Shown here in pieces: positions 34,606 to 45,798 of a stretch of DNA of 64,000 bases (positions within the stretch are counted from its first letter, which is position 1; each line of letters begins with the position of its first letter). The position numbers and the translations under genes are program-made. The DNA comes from Nomia melanderi (Eukaryota; Arthropoda; Insecta; Hymenoptera; Halictidae): contig NC_134999.1 in the NCBI RefSeq assembly GCF_051020985.1, positions 31,901,160-31,965,159 of the forward strand, written 5' to 3'. The notes under the pieces were generated by a model. The model was given only the letters and a program-made list of their open reading frames with translations. It had not been told where the DNA came from and did not search any database.

Positions 34606-36566
34606 AATTAATTAACTCTTAAAGAATCGTTTCGTGTAATCATCTCTCCTCAGATAATTCCTTCCCGAAATCAAGGAAATCTTCCAGGAACGCGATCAAT
34701 CTCAGTTTGAATATGAATCGCGATCGACCGCGATCGTTTTCCCAAAATGTCGGGGAGCAGTCCCGATTTCCACGAAATCCAATTTCTTTTCGCGTTCGAC
34801 AATTACGCACGGGGTCAAACGTGCAACATCGTTTTCTTCGATATGTAGGAAGTCCCTCGTCAAGGGAGGGCCTATTAAAAGAAATAGGCTCTGATTATAC
34901 TCGGTTCGGCCGGGGTTGCAGCTGCAGCGCAAGATCGCCGAGCATCGGGAAGGGGGCCAGTGCCGAGGACAATCCTCTTTCGTGGATGCACTTACAAAGT
35001 ATAAGGGAAGCTCTCATTATCCGGCCCAGGAATTCGGATTACACGGTGCCGCACGTGAGAAAGATTATAGTGTAATCTTGTAGGGATATCGGTATCGTAA
35101 TTCGCTCTCGGACCGGAATTTATACAAGGAACGCAGAACCGCGGACTGTTCGTCGGGAAATTATTCTAGAATTTCTTCATTCGAATGATCCGTTACCGAA
35201 CTCGTTGGAATGAGAATTGAAGCCATGAATTCCGAAACAGTACAAGTCAACCAATCAACGTTTCGAGAAAACCAATCTTCCTTTTCATCTTCGTTCATTC
35301 GTTCATTATTTATTTCGATGATTCTTGCTTTAAGCATTGGCTACATACATCTTCATTACGTATAGATTATTAGTAATCAATTCATTATTATTTACGTTTT
35401 ATTATTAAATAGGTTTGAGCAAGCTGAACACAGTTACATCAATAACTCATATGGATAACGCTAAAAAGTGGACTAGTTTTAGAACTCACTAGTTTTAGAA
35501 CTTACGTTTCATATATAATCCTTTTTAAAATTCTAAAGAATGCATTCTTCTTTGAACTTCTAAAATTATTTTATACTTATCACCTGATACTTTTTTTTAA
35601 ATATTTGAATATTGATCCAGTATCGTACCCATACTAGGTACAAAAGTGTCTTTCACAGCCGATAAAATATTCCAATATATTCGAAATTTGTTCGTGTCAC
35701 GTGATCGTCGTAGCATGATTCAACTCGTTAGCTTCCCTTACCCCGAAGGTATCAATTGAAAGGACTTGTCGTTGGTTTTACGAAACCGCGCGTCAAGTAC
35801 CGGACATAATGTGTTATTACCGTCGACGGAGTTTCGGGAGAGGTTAGAGCAACCGGCTTATTACGTTTAAAATATTTCCAGAGTGATTTGCAAGTCAATG
35901 TTACGAGCGGTTTGTACCTGTCCCGTGAATTTTGAAACCAAGGGTTACCCGATGTCTAATTCTGGGTGCGAAGTGACGCTTCGCTTTGTAAATATTTTAT
36001 TATTCAATTACGGTTTTAAGTTTACGGTCCCAATTTGGGTAAAGTGTTTCTATAATAATTGGTAAATGCAACTGGAAGCTCTAATTAGCTCTCCGATTGC
36101 ATCTAAATGCTAAATCAATACTGTAAATTCGTAATTCAAAAATAAATGCTTGGAAATACTTTTCACAGACAACAAATTGTGTGCAGAATTAATATACGAT
36201 TTGCAAATACTCGTATATAATACACAGTGTTTTATTCAATTGAATCAAGCTTGACCTATGAACATTTAATTTTATGAAAGCTAAAAAATTCTACTGCAGT
36301 TATATTCTCCAATTCAAATATCTCTAAAAAAATCAATTTCCTATAACTTGTGATCCATAGAACTCCTTCACTTAATTTCCCTTGGAATTTAATTAAAGAA
36401 ACTATTCCATGAAATATCTTCCTCTACACCAAATACCAAAACCAATTTTTATTTCCTAAACTTCTCAAAAATCCCTTTTCCCAAATCCCAACTTCTCAGA
36501 GAAACATCTGTTATCTTCTTAACACTATTTCTAATAAAAGCATCAAAAGACACCTCTCGAAATTTT
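34606..36566. other. Non-coding: islands at 34.68-35.24 and 35.7-36.06 kb, AT spacer
   Basis: A direct doublet of ACTAGTTTTAGAACT lies near 35472-35503. From about 36300 the spacer is A+C-rich; the line 36421-36480 has no G and 19 C. A short family E fragment (AGAGAAACATCTGTTATCTT) lies at 36497-36518. Frames of up to 122 codons are not recognised. Confidence 0.55.
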
Positions 36567-36770
36567 CACGTATATTCGTGACGACTGTAATCTTATATTT
36601 TACATAATGAAAATGAAATTAATCCTACAGATACCGTCATTAGCAATTATAAACTACGACATTATATTCACGAACTCAATGAGTCGTTTCAATTTCATAT
36701 TTCCAATACCTTGTACAGAAGATTTATTAGATTGAAGAAAATATAATTGAAGAGACCGTTACCGAAATAA
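36567..36770 (+). repeat. Interspersed repeat family F, copy 2
   Basis: Colinear match to 75-268, with the same conserved blocks and small indels. Similarity stops on both sides after the ACCGAAATAAA block and before the CAC(A/G)TAT block, which suggests real element boundaries even though no inverted ends are seen. Confidence 0.65.
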
Positions 36771-37768
36771 ACGCTAGCGAATGTGTTAATCACTTTTCAT
36801 AAATCGAATTCTGGACGTTTCCTACATTTAATTTTACAACCCCCGTCGCAAAGGTCATCAATTCAGAATATACCGCTAAACTTGGAAAACAATTACAAGC
36901 TGACATTTCAAGAGGTATCTTTGACACCTTCCGTAGAAATAACATTAACAATTGCAAAAAGGAGACATCAGGAATTGTTGACCTGTCCGACAGTTTCAGC
37001 GTTAAGCACGCCGCGAACCGTGGTTCCCGCGGCGCGGGGAGTTTCCCTGTTTCGCGTGAGGAATGATAGACGTTCGTTGAGAAATGAGAGAGCAGCGGGA
37101 TCGTGCGGGGCTCTATCATCGGGCCAGGCACGCTAATGACGGAGAATGTAGGTCCCTACGCTCGGGAGAAGCCGAGGGAAGAAAAAAGGCGTTCCGCGGG
37201 CTCCGCGTGGAAGCAAACCTCGGACTGGTTGTGATGCGCCGGGAAAGGTAATCGCCTCGCTCCGGGCGACGAAGGCGTCCGCTCGGCGAGCGAGCAGCAC
37301 GCTCCGCCACGCTTCGACATCCCCACCCGCACTTAAAGGCACGTTTACACGCCACGATCGTGACTACCGATTGTTCCGAGTACAATGAGTCGATTAATCA
37401 TTTGCCACGGTTATTGTTGAAAGAGCGCTGCGGGTGGAGCGCCTGGCGAGGACATTTTTTTCCCCCTTAGCTTTCTTTCTTTCGACAGGCTATTCTATTC
37501 GCCTCGTGCACTCGCGAGGCGGGAAAGTGGTAAATGCTTCAACGTCTGGATACCGTTATTGTCGGAACCCCGATCGCGGGGATCGTGGGAGAGCAAGTGG
37601 ATTTTGTTGAAGTTTCAGCGTTATACGGAGAGTTTCATTGGGGATGGCTGTTTTACTGTTCGCGAATCTGTTGGAGTTCGAAGGTTTGTTAGATTTATTG
37701 TCTAGCTTCTGTTCGGAGATTCGCGAGCTGGGTCTTACGTGAATGTGGAAGCTAATTGATTTTAATGG
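36771..37768. other. Non-coding GC island 36.98-37.74 kb with G+T right flank
   Basis: The right flank 37621-37740 has 36 G and 17 C. Frames of 69-117 codons on both strands at 36.8-37.4 kb overlap one another and are not recognised. Confidence 0.6.
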
Positions 37769-38010
37769 AAGAACCCCTTCACTTACAATATCGTGTCAGA
37801 TTCGTTTTGAAGATTCAAAATCTCAAATTGAATTTTCGAAATCTGAGTGTTATTTATATTTTTTAAATATAAATTAAACATTACTTTTTTACTATTAATC
37901 ATTAACCTTTCAATTAAAAGTAGACATAGAATAAGCATAAGAACTGTCCTTTAATAAGTTATTAACGACACAGTTATCGGCCATAGCTAAAAAATATATC
38001 AAGGGGTTAA
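37769..38010 (+). mobile_element. Family A MITE, copy 3
   Basis: The left end is GAACCCCTTCACTTAC and the right end is CAAGGGG followed by TTAA at 38007-38010. The interior shares ATCGTGTCAGATTC, TAGACATAGAATAAGC and TTATTAACGACA with copy 2. The left TTAA has mutated. Confidence 0.75.
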
Positions 38011-39728
38011 ACTATGTATACCAATTTATTCAAAGTTTCCATTTCTAATCTAAATGAATCATTTTCTTTGCCGATCAGGTTCCTCTTACCTACTTCGAAG
38101 GATCAATCAACAAGGTAAATAACAAAATTAATCTTCAACATTCTACAGATGTTTGTTCCACTCGAACAATGGGAAATCAAAAAGAAATTCCAATCAACCG
38201 GGCCAGTCGTTAACTTCTGTTATAAATTTCCTTCAGTTGTAAAGGAGAGAAATCGAAAGACGGATGGGTAATTCGATTCCACGAACCTCTCGAAGCGGAG
38301 CCGGTGCAGCTCACCGTGCTACGAGCCTCGCAGCCTCGGGGTGACCATTACCCTTGCGCTAATGTACGGTCCCTTGATTTTAGTACCGCTGCCACTTGGG
38401 AACTTTACGGTCCTTCGTTTCCATTCGACTTTACGCGGCGACGTTACGGTTCGCGTCGTTGTCTTACCGGTTCGTTAGCGACAGATTCCACGTCGGTTCT
38501 CGCCGCCTCTCGTCGGGGCGAATGTTCGTTCCGAGCGTAAAAATGACGACGATCGGCCCCGCGAGGGCTTCTTATTTCCCCGAAGACCGTAATGGACACG
38601 GTCAGTGGTTGGCCCGCGAATTTCAAGTAATTGGACGTGTCTAATTGGCCATGCCCGATTCGGTGCGCCGCGATTTGCGAGATTCGCCCGTTGGCCCACG
38701 GCCTGCCCCTTTTTCGCCGGGATAAGTAAAAATTTAAATTCATAACTGACGCCGGGCACACGTTGCGAACGCCGCGATGTTTAGGCGACGCCGATTGTAT
38801 TTCTTCGATAAAGGCGACCGGCGCCCCCACTGCGCCCGGCGAGAATAATTCTTCGGTTTATTTCGGATAAGGATTTCGGAGGTAGCGGTTTTACATAAAA
38901 GCCGGCTGCTGCCTGGACACCGCGGAATGGATCCCGGCGATCAAACGGTTCTCGTGTGTATCGTAAAACTTCGTACACACAGCTGTAATTTACACCGGTC
39001 GCCGAGGGGGGAGGCAATATTATATCGAAGCGAGAACTGACAGTTTGCGGTTACGACTAATTTCCAGCTTCTGCCACCTTTCTGCTGGGATAATTAACAC
39101 GGCGATCTGTGACTCGCGCAAACAGTCCATTAGATCAATATTTAAATTGGTATATTCAAAATTTGTATTCTCTATTTCGAGAGTCGCGTTATCCAAAGTC
39201 TATTCTACAAATAAAATCAACCAAATCTGAAATGTATACCTAGATCAAATTCATTTAAAAACAACTTTTCTGCGACCAGTTCCTCAATTGCTTTCAAAGT
39301 TTCTTTGAACTTGAAATAAAATAAAACCATAGAAACCTACGTAAAGATTACTCAATAGCCAAACTGAATACGGATCGCAATTAAAGCTCCGATCCGTTTA
39401 ACGAATCAACCCACGGTCCTGTAAACTTCACCGATCACCGCGCAGGAACACGACCAAAACGATCCTCTCCCTAGCGAGTCCGTTCTAAGCCCTCGATCAC
39501 CGGCGATCGTAGCCAGCTGACAAAGAAACAAGTCGAACGTGATCGTACGAAGGCGGTCGCGGTTTGATTTCCGACCGGTCGATCGCTTCGAGTGTTCTCC
39601 CGACCGAGTAATGGCCAGGGTAACAACTCGAGTAATCTGCCTACGCAATTTTACTGGATCAGCTCGGGGCAGCGTTTGCTCGCCGGCCAGTCGTACGTTG
39701 CACACGTTCCATTTGCACGAACGCTCGT

Positions 39729-39767
39729 GGCGGCGGCGGCGGCGGCAGCGGCGGCGGCGGCGGCGCT
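39729..39767 (+). repeat. GGC trinucleotide microsatellite
   Basis: About 13 GGC units with one AGC interruption, inside a GC island. Confidence 0.9.
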
Positions 39768-39894
39768 GCAAGTTTGTGCGTGCAAAAGTCAGCGTGAAGT
39801 CGTAACGACCGGGTCGCCCCGGCGGAGGCCGGACACGCACGTTCTGGCCCCGGGTTCTCCCACACGTGTACCCGTGCAGCACGGCGGGGCGGCT

Positions 39895-39906
39895 GGGGGG
39901 GGGGGG
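39895..39906 (+). repeat. G12 homopolymer
   Basis: Uninterrupted run of 12 G, preceded by GGGGCGGCT and followed by AAGG. It could be length-variable or an assembly weak point. Confidence 0.85.
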
Positions 39907-40192
39907 AAGGAAAGAGCGATGCCGAGAACCGGTGCCGGCAATTTTCAGCGCAATTTGCGCGCGAAACGGGGAAAAATCGTGACAGATAGGCTGGCGTGCG
40001 GAGCAACCACGGACGGGATCCAGACTCCGCCGGACCTGGACTTGGATCTTGATTGCGTAGGAAACGCGTGCGGACGCGGTATGATGAATTAACGAGGGTG
40101 TTTCTGCGGTAATGAGACTGGGTAGGCGAGCTAAATACTGGTGGTAAATTTAAGAATGGACGTGAGCGGATTGTGAATGCAGTTTGATGAGG

Positions 40193-40444
40193 TTAACACG
40201 TTGAACCCCGCACGATTTCGTGGAGCGAAATACACAAAATGGAAAAAATATAATGTCAAATCGTTTCATTGAATTGCATCATTATTATTACATGTTCGTC
40301 TAGCTGAATGTCACTGTGTTATGTAGTACTATTTATAATATAGAAATGTTTTCAGATAATCAACGTTTAATTGAATGAAGTATAGTAATTCGATTTGATT
40401 GGGGGTCATCTGTGACCCCCACGGCATTTAACGTATTGTGTTAC
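40193..40444 (+). mobile_element. TTAA-type MITE, family G, with central-right palindrome
   Basis: The left end is TTAACACGTTGAACCCC at 40193. The right end, ATTTAACGTATTGTG then TTAC, is an imperfect inverse. Near the right end GGGGGTCA-TCTG-TGACCCCC forms a perfect 8-bp stem (40401-40420). The element is about 252 bp with no coding capacity, and is the first of two TTAA elements in this 530-bp stretch. Confidence 0.55.
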
Positions 40445-40532
40445 TCCTTTTATTGGTCTTCTGCGTTTCTAGCCTCGCAGAGTGGAGATATTCTTAAATT
40501 GGTATCTATTGTTTGTTTCGTTATTTTAGCTG

Positions 40533-40724
40533 TTAACGACCGAGAGCTTTTTTGTAATACTCGCCTATAAGATGTTATATTGATACTTGTTGTCAGTGCA
40601 GAATCAACAAAGCAAGTAATAAGTCGTAATATTTGATAAAGAAAGCTACAGTGATGATAAATAAAATGAAAACTAAATTTTGTTCATGTCCCCGTATTGG
40701 GACCTTCCGGTCGTTAAGGGTTAG
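40533..40724 (-). mobile_element. Family C MITE, copy 2
   Basis: It opens with TTAACGACCGAGAG and closes with CTTCCGGTCGTTAAGGG, inverted ends matching those of copy 1 at 2892-3102. The interior aligns with copy 1 in reverse. It follows family G after only 88 bp. Confidence 0.65.
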
Positions 40725-42130
40725 AATGGTTCTATAACGATACATGTTAAATATCGTAGTATTTAGCTTAGGGAAACGTGGAGAACAAGATTCACATACA
40801 AGACTTCATATCAACGAGTAAACCTAGCAACAATAGATCATCACTTGAACCTTCAACTTCCAACGAACCAATTCAATCTCCCATTACCGCGTACAACCCC
40901 CAACAATACCCCCAAACCCATCTCAACGACCATCAACCCACAATCACGAGAAAACACTCCCGAGCCATTTAAAGTAACAGGAAGTATCGGGGACCGTTCG
41001 ATCGGGGCGTCAGATAAGTCGCTCTTCCTCAGCTGGAGGAAGCTCCCCCGGCAATCTTTTCACCGGGAGGTCAGCCCGTGACTCGCGATGCCGGGCGATT
41101 TTCAGTAAATCTTCCGGAAACGTGGCGACTCACGTACCCGAGTCGGACGTGAGAGACGAGCGCGTCGCTCCTCCCAACAGGTGGTCGGGACGTTAGCCGC
41201 AACACTTCTGCGGTTCGATCGTGGGCCGGGCACGCGGGGGGTAACCGGCGAAATTTTTCTCCATTGTCGTTGTCCGGGGTTGTAGCCTGCAGCAGCAGCG
41301 GCGGCGGCAACAGGATCGGCCGAAACCGTGCTGACGCCAGGCACGCGCCTCACGCTGCGACGTAACGGTACCTGCCCTTGTTCCAGGATCTTAACCCGGC
41401 CCTAACGGCCGAAAAGCTTGCGACTTTTTTACCCGTCCCGCCGGTTGGGTAACGCGCGAACGGCCGCAGGTGTCGCGCGAGCTGTTAAAATTCCGCGGAA
41501 ACGCCGCGCTCGCTCGTTTTTTATCCGGCGAACAGGCCGTATGGAAACGGCCACGGTTCGTTTTAGGAGCCGCGCGTACTTACAGGTTTTTCGGCGAGAA
41601 GGCCCGGTGTCGGGCATAAATCTGCCGCGAGCAGCGTCCGTTGACACGGAAACGTGGGCTTGGAAGACGGCGGGACCGGCACGGAGGGGAGCTGATGAAT
41701 TTTAATGGATGTTATACGCCGGAGACGCTCCTTTTGCTCCTTTTCACCGTCCTCCTCGCCTCGGGGAGGGGAGATGACATGTTCCGCGTCGAGTGCGCTG
41801 GTGGTGGACCCGGATGAAAGTGTAATTATTGAAGATTTTAGGCTTTCACGGTTCGGTTCCGGCGACTCACCGATTTTTCGGGCTTTTAAACGGACCACGC
41901 GCGTTTTCGGAGTAATTACCGGCCATTTACGGATTCCAGATGTTCGCGGGAACGTACGTCTTTATAGGAAGATTCGGGGACAGTCGAATTGGACGGAGTT
42001 CCGACTTGTTGTTTGGCGAGTTCGGTTGGGTAATTGTGAAATAACTTTATTTTAAGCTTTGTTGTGATCTGGGATCTTACAGATTGTTAAGATCTCCGAA
42101 TGTTGCGAATGTGTAATGAATTATTGTGAT
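40725..42130. other. Non-coding: A+C spacer, GC island 40.96-42.05 kb, G+T flank
   Basis: The left flank 40861-40920 has 3 G and 27 C. The right flank 42061-42120 has 16 G and 7 C. Frames of 72-116 codons in the island overlap on both strands and are not recognised. A short CAG/CGG tract lies near 41290-41310. Confidence 0.65.
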
Positions 42131-45100
42131 ATACGAATTGTTACCTCTAACAAAATTTTTCATCTACTTGCAGCCATCTAACGAAAGGAAGTTTAGAACT
42201 TCAAAAGCTAAATATTTCACATTTCGACTATTGGAAATTAAGTTACAATGTTATATGTTAGGAAAAATAGCGTATAATATGTGTTCTGAATTAGTCACGA
42301 TGCCCTCTACAGTATGATAAGTCATTTCAACGCCTACCGAAGCTAAAGCGTTTATCAATAATTACAGCCACTATAATTAGAGTCACGCCGTCAACATTTT
42401 AATTTCATGCAGAAAATTTGAATAACCATTTGCATAACAATTCTGTCGACTGTTCGTGAAAAGAAACAGTTTCGGTGGTATCCCATTACACAGACGAGGG
42501 GTTGAAATTCGAGGAGAAATTTCTGAGCCCCTGCTAGACAACCCCTACGGCGAGCCACATGCGATGAGAGCCTTCTGACATACGGTGGTCGAGGCGGAAT
42601 CCATGGGGAACGCCTCTTCGTAATAGATTGTCATCCGCAGGTGGACGCAGCGGTGTTCCCTCAGAGACAGTAAAAAGGAGCGCGTCGTTTAAATGGAGGG
42701 CGAGGTCCTCGATGATTCTCAAGTAATCTCGGGCGGGTCCGAGTAAATTGGGGCACGCGTTCAAACTCGGAATTCTAAGAGGGTGGCATGGATTCGGCGT
42801 GCAACCTGCTCGCTTCATGAAACTCATTTTGTAGAGTCTTATGTGTTGGTGAACAGACGATTCGTTTTAATATCGTCTCCGTGGAATTCTTTTTACTTTC
42901 TCCCGCCGAAAGCTGAGATTCCTTTAATTTAAAATAATCGCGCTTTCGTTTATTTCCCCGTTGAAATTCGGCATCCCCGGGAATCGTCTATCGGAGCGGT
43001 TCAATTAAAATACGCGTGAAAAAGTCGAGCGTAAAATAATCCCTTTACAACACACCGTTGTTCAAAGTGAACCGTGGTTTCTCCTCATTTCAAAGATCGC
43101 CAAGTTCTTTATCCTCCGGGGAAAATTCATTCTGTCATAAGCAATTCAATGAAACACACGAGTTCGTTTTACAATCACGCTCGCCGGTTACGAACAACCG
43201 ATTTTATTATTCAATTTTTCGAAGTAGTGCGCTCCGATCGAATAAGCACGGCGAACGATCCCGATGCGGCCCGAATAAGGTTCTCGTTTAAATCAGATTT
43301 ATGACTCGGCATTTACGTTCGGCGGCTCGGCCGATCGGGATCATTTAAAGGAGCGGATGAATAATCAGAGCCCGGCCTGGAACCGTTGAACTTGCACAAT
43401 AATTATCAATTATATATTTTATTAATGGCGTATCGCGCCGGCGATTTCGCGTTTCGCATATCTCACGAATTCCGATTGTGCAACGTCGTTAAACCCGGGA
43501 CGGCCCGTCCGCGGTTCTTAAAAGATCCGCGCGCCCGTGCTTTTGCAACCGTGGAATGCGAAAAATTCATCCGCCTTTAAGATCGCGGCTCTCGAGATAA
43601 ACACGCGCTCGCGCGACCGCCGGCCAGCGGCTGCGGGCCTTTTAATTACGTCAGAACGACCCGCGCGATGGCAAGGAAAATTTCGGCGGTCGCGAAGACG
43701 ATTTCGGAATCGTTGCTAATAATCCGGCATGGTAGTCGGGTCGTCGCGGCTCGCCGTTTCAGGGTACGGGAAAGGGAATGCCGGTGTTCGTTGCGAAACG
43801 AAAACGGTCGGATACCGAGGCGTATCGAAAACGGCGCCGTTACGTTCCTTAACTCATGGCCCTGTCGATAAAATATTCTTTTTATCCGGCACCAGCGTCC
43901 GCGGCCAATCAAACCGAACAGTGAGTTTATCGGCCCATTAATTTATACGGCCGTATAAACAATCCTTGTTTCAGAATCCGGAAGAGCCGGGTCGCGGCCG
44001 TTAAATTTTTCGGCGGTTCGTACGGTTTTAGCTGGAAACGCGCCTCGGGACCGGAGGTTTTCATTTTAATTGGACGTCGACGCGTTTTATTCCGCATAAT
44101 TAAACGTGATCACCGTGTTACGGCCAGCTGAACCCGTAAGGAAGTGATTTAAGGGACACGGGTTTAATTGTGGCCGATCCCGGAGCTCCTTGGTAACGTC
44201 CGCGGACCGCTTTCAGTAGGTAATCCCTCTGACGAGATCCGAGAGAAACTTTACGGGCCTTTTTATCGATTACAATTAAGACTAATTGTCTCCTCGATTC
44301 CGCTCCTTCCCGTGGTCTTGTTACCGTTTTTTGCCGATCTCTCGCCGTCGAAATTACTTACGTTATAACTCATATCCACTGTCGCGGCGATATTTCGGGC
44401 GCTAACTCGAGGCGAGGATAATCGCCGCGTCGAGGCGTCGTTACTTTCCGCGATGATTGGGTTTCGAGTTTTACACCCTTGTTGTGCTCGTTCGAGCTTA
44501 ATTTAAAGTGAAATCTATATCAATTTCGACCTACTGTAATCGCGTCCGTCGAGGAACGTCGCTTGGTGCCATTTTTCGTACCGCGTGAATATCATTTATA
44601 TAAGCTTCATTAACTTCTCCGTGTATAGAACCGTCTATACGCTATCCCACGCAATTAAAGCAATCATAAGAATTCAAAGGAAGGACCAATCTTCTGTACC
44701 TGAAACACGAACGCAAAATGAAAGCGACGAAAGTATAACAGAACAGTATTCTCCGTAGGATTGAGCAACCGCAAGCCGTCCGATCGTTCGCAACGATGAA
44801 CCGTCAAAGTTGGTCAGTTCCATTCCTCGGGTCGGAGTTTCGCGAACCGCTTCCACAGTTTAATTGCAGCCAATTCTAGGCTCGCCCCGAAGAAGTCGGA
44901 TTCCGTAGATTTTTCGAAATCGCAGCCGGACACGGGCCTGCGGCTAGGAACGGACATGAGATCGAAAGCCCATACACGCCGGCCAGACGAAATCCTGACC
45001 GGCGCAATTATCCAAGGACGAAAGGAGCCGGCAGGTGATCTCCCTGGCCCGAGAAAGGTATTAGTAGATATCCCGATTTCTTTTGGCCTGCTCGGTGAGA

Positions 45101-45585
45101 CGGGCAAAAAGTGTGGACTAGTAGATGCCTAGGAAGCCCCCGATGTTCGGCCGACGCCTGCCCTGTTGCGTTCCACCTCCGCCATTTTCGGCAGGTGGAA
45201 ACGAAATATCGCGAAATGCCGGGGGAAGAAAAAGGACCCGGCCGTTTCGCAGTCGGTCGAGCGAGACGGGCCCGGGCAGAGTCCCTGCCATGGCTAGACT
45301 GATTTAAACCACAGCTCCGGATCAATGCTGCCGGCTCGTGTCTTCGTTATTGCTAGGTCGGACCTCGAGGGGAACGAGGACGTGAGGAAATTTCCGTCTC
45401 GCGCCGCCGCCGACGCCATGTTGCCGGGTCGCGGTGGCGGTTGCCGTGCTCAGATTAGACGTCGGTTGCTTTGTTCGAGATTTATGCTCGGTGATACTAT
45501 TATTGAAGATTAGATTGCGGATAGCTGCGCAAATGTAGATCTTTCGGTGGCACCGGATATTTATTTCATTTATTGGAGATTACTT
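42131..45585. other. Non-coding: long GC-rich domain 42.5-45.5 kb
   Basis: The longest GC-rich stretch of the window, with only brief AT-rich breaks. It holds an octamer ATTTGCAT at 42428-42435 and a GTATAG/CTATAC stem near 44623-44640. Left of it, 42301-42360 has 9 G and 15 C. At its right end, 45481-45540 has more G than C (15 to 7). Frames of 60-105 codons are not recognised. Confidence 0.55.
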
Positions 45586-45798
45586 TTAACAATGGAACCA
45601 GGTGGATGGAAATGAACTACTTCTGATTCCTTCTTCCAATTATTGAGAAAGCAACGGACAATTCTCCAAAAATACTAAGGAAATCGACTCAGCAATGTGC
45701 AAGCTGAATTGTAAATTCATAGAAACCTCAATAGATGCACCCTTGGAGTTTCTCTGGAAACATCTCTAGAAGTTAATTTGACTCCTCGGTAGTGTTAA
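45586..45798 (-). mobile_element. Family E MITE, copy 3
   Basis: TTAA lies at 45586-45589 and 45795-45798. The interior matches the other copies in reverse, with CTCAATAGATGCACCC and TTGGAGTTTCT as the strongest blocks. The right terminus is GGTAGTG before TTAA. It is 213 bp long and non-coding. Confidence 0.75.

Larger units (their letters stand above)
38011..40192. other. Non-coding: GC islands 38.2-39.1 and 39.4-40.1 kb
   Basis: The second island has skewed flanks: 39361-39420 has 10 G and 18 C, and 40141-40200 has 20 G and 5 C. It contains a GGC-repeat tract at 39729-39767 and a G12 run at 39895-39906. The 158- and 166-codon frames on opposite strands here read the repeat as Arg- or Ala-runs and are artefacts. 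Confidence 0.6.

Noticed and set aside
36353..36530. Possible fifth copy of family E
   Set aside because: Only the AGAGAAACATCTGTTATC block is convincing; the rest does not align reliably.
39406..40092. 158- and 166-codon frames on opposite strands
   Set aside because: Both run through the GGC repeat and give Arg or Ala homopolymers; composition artefact.
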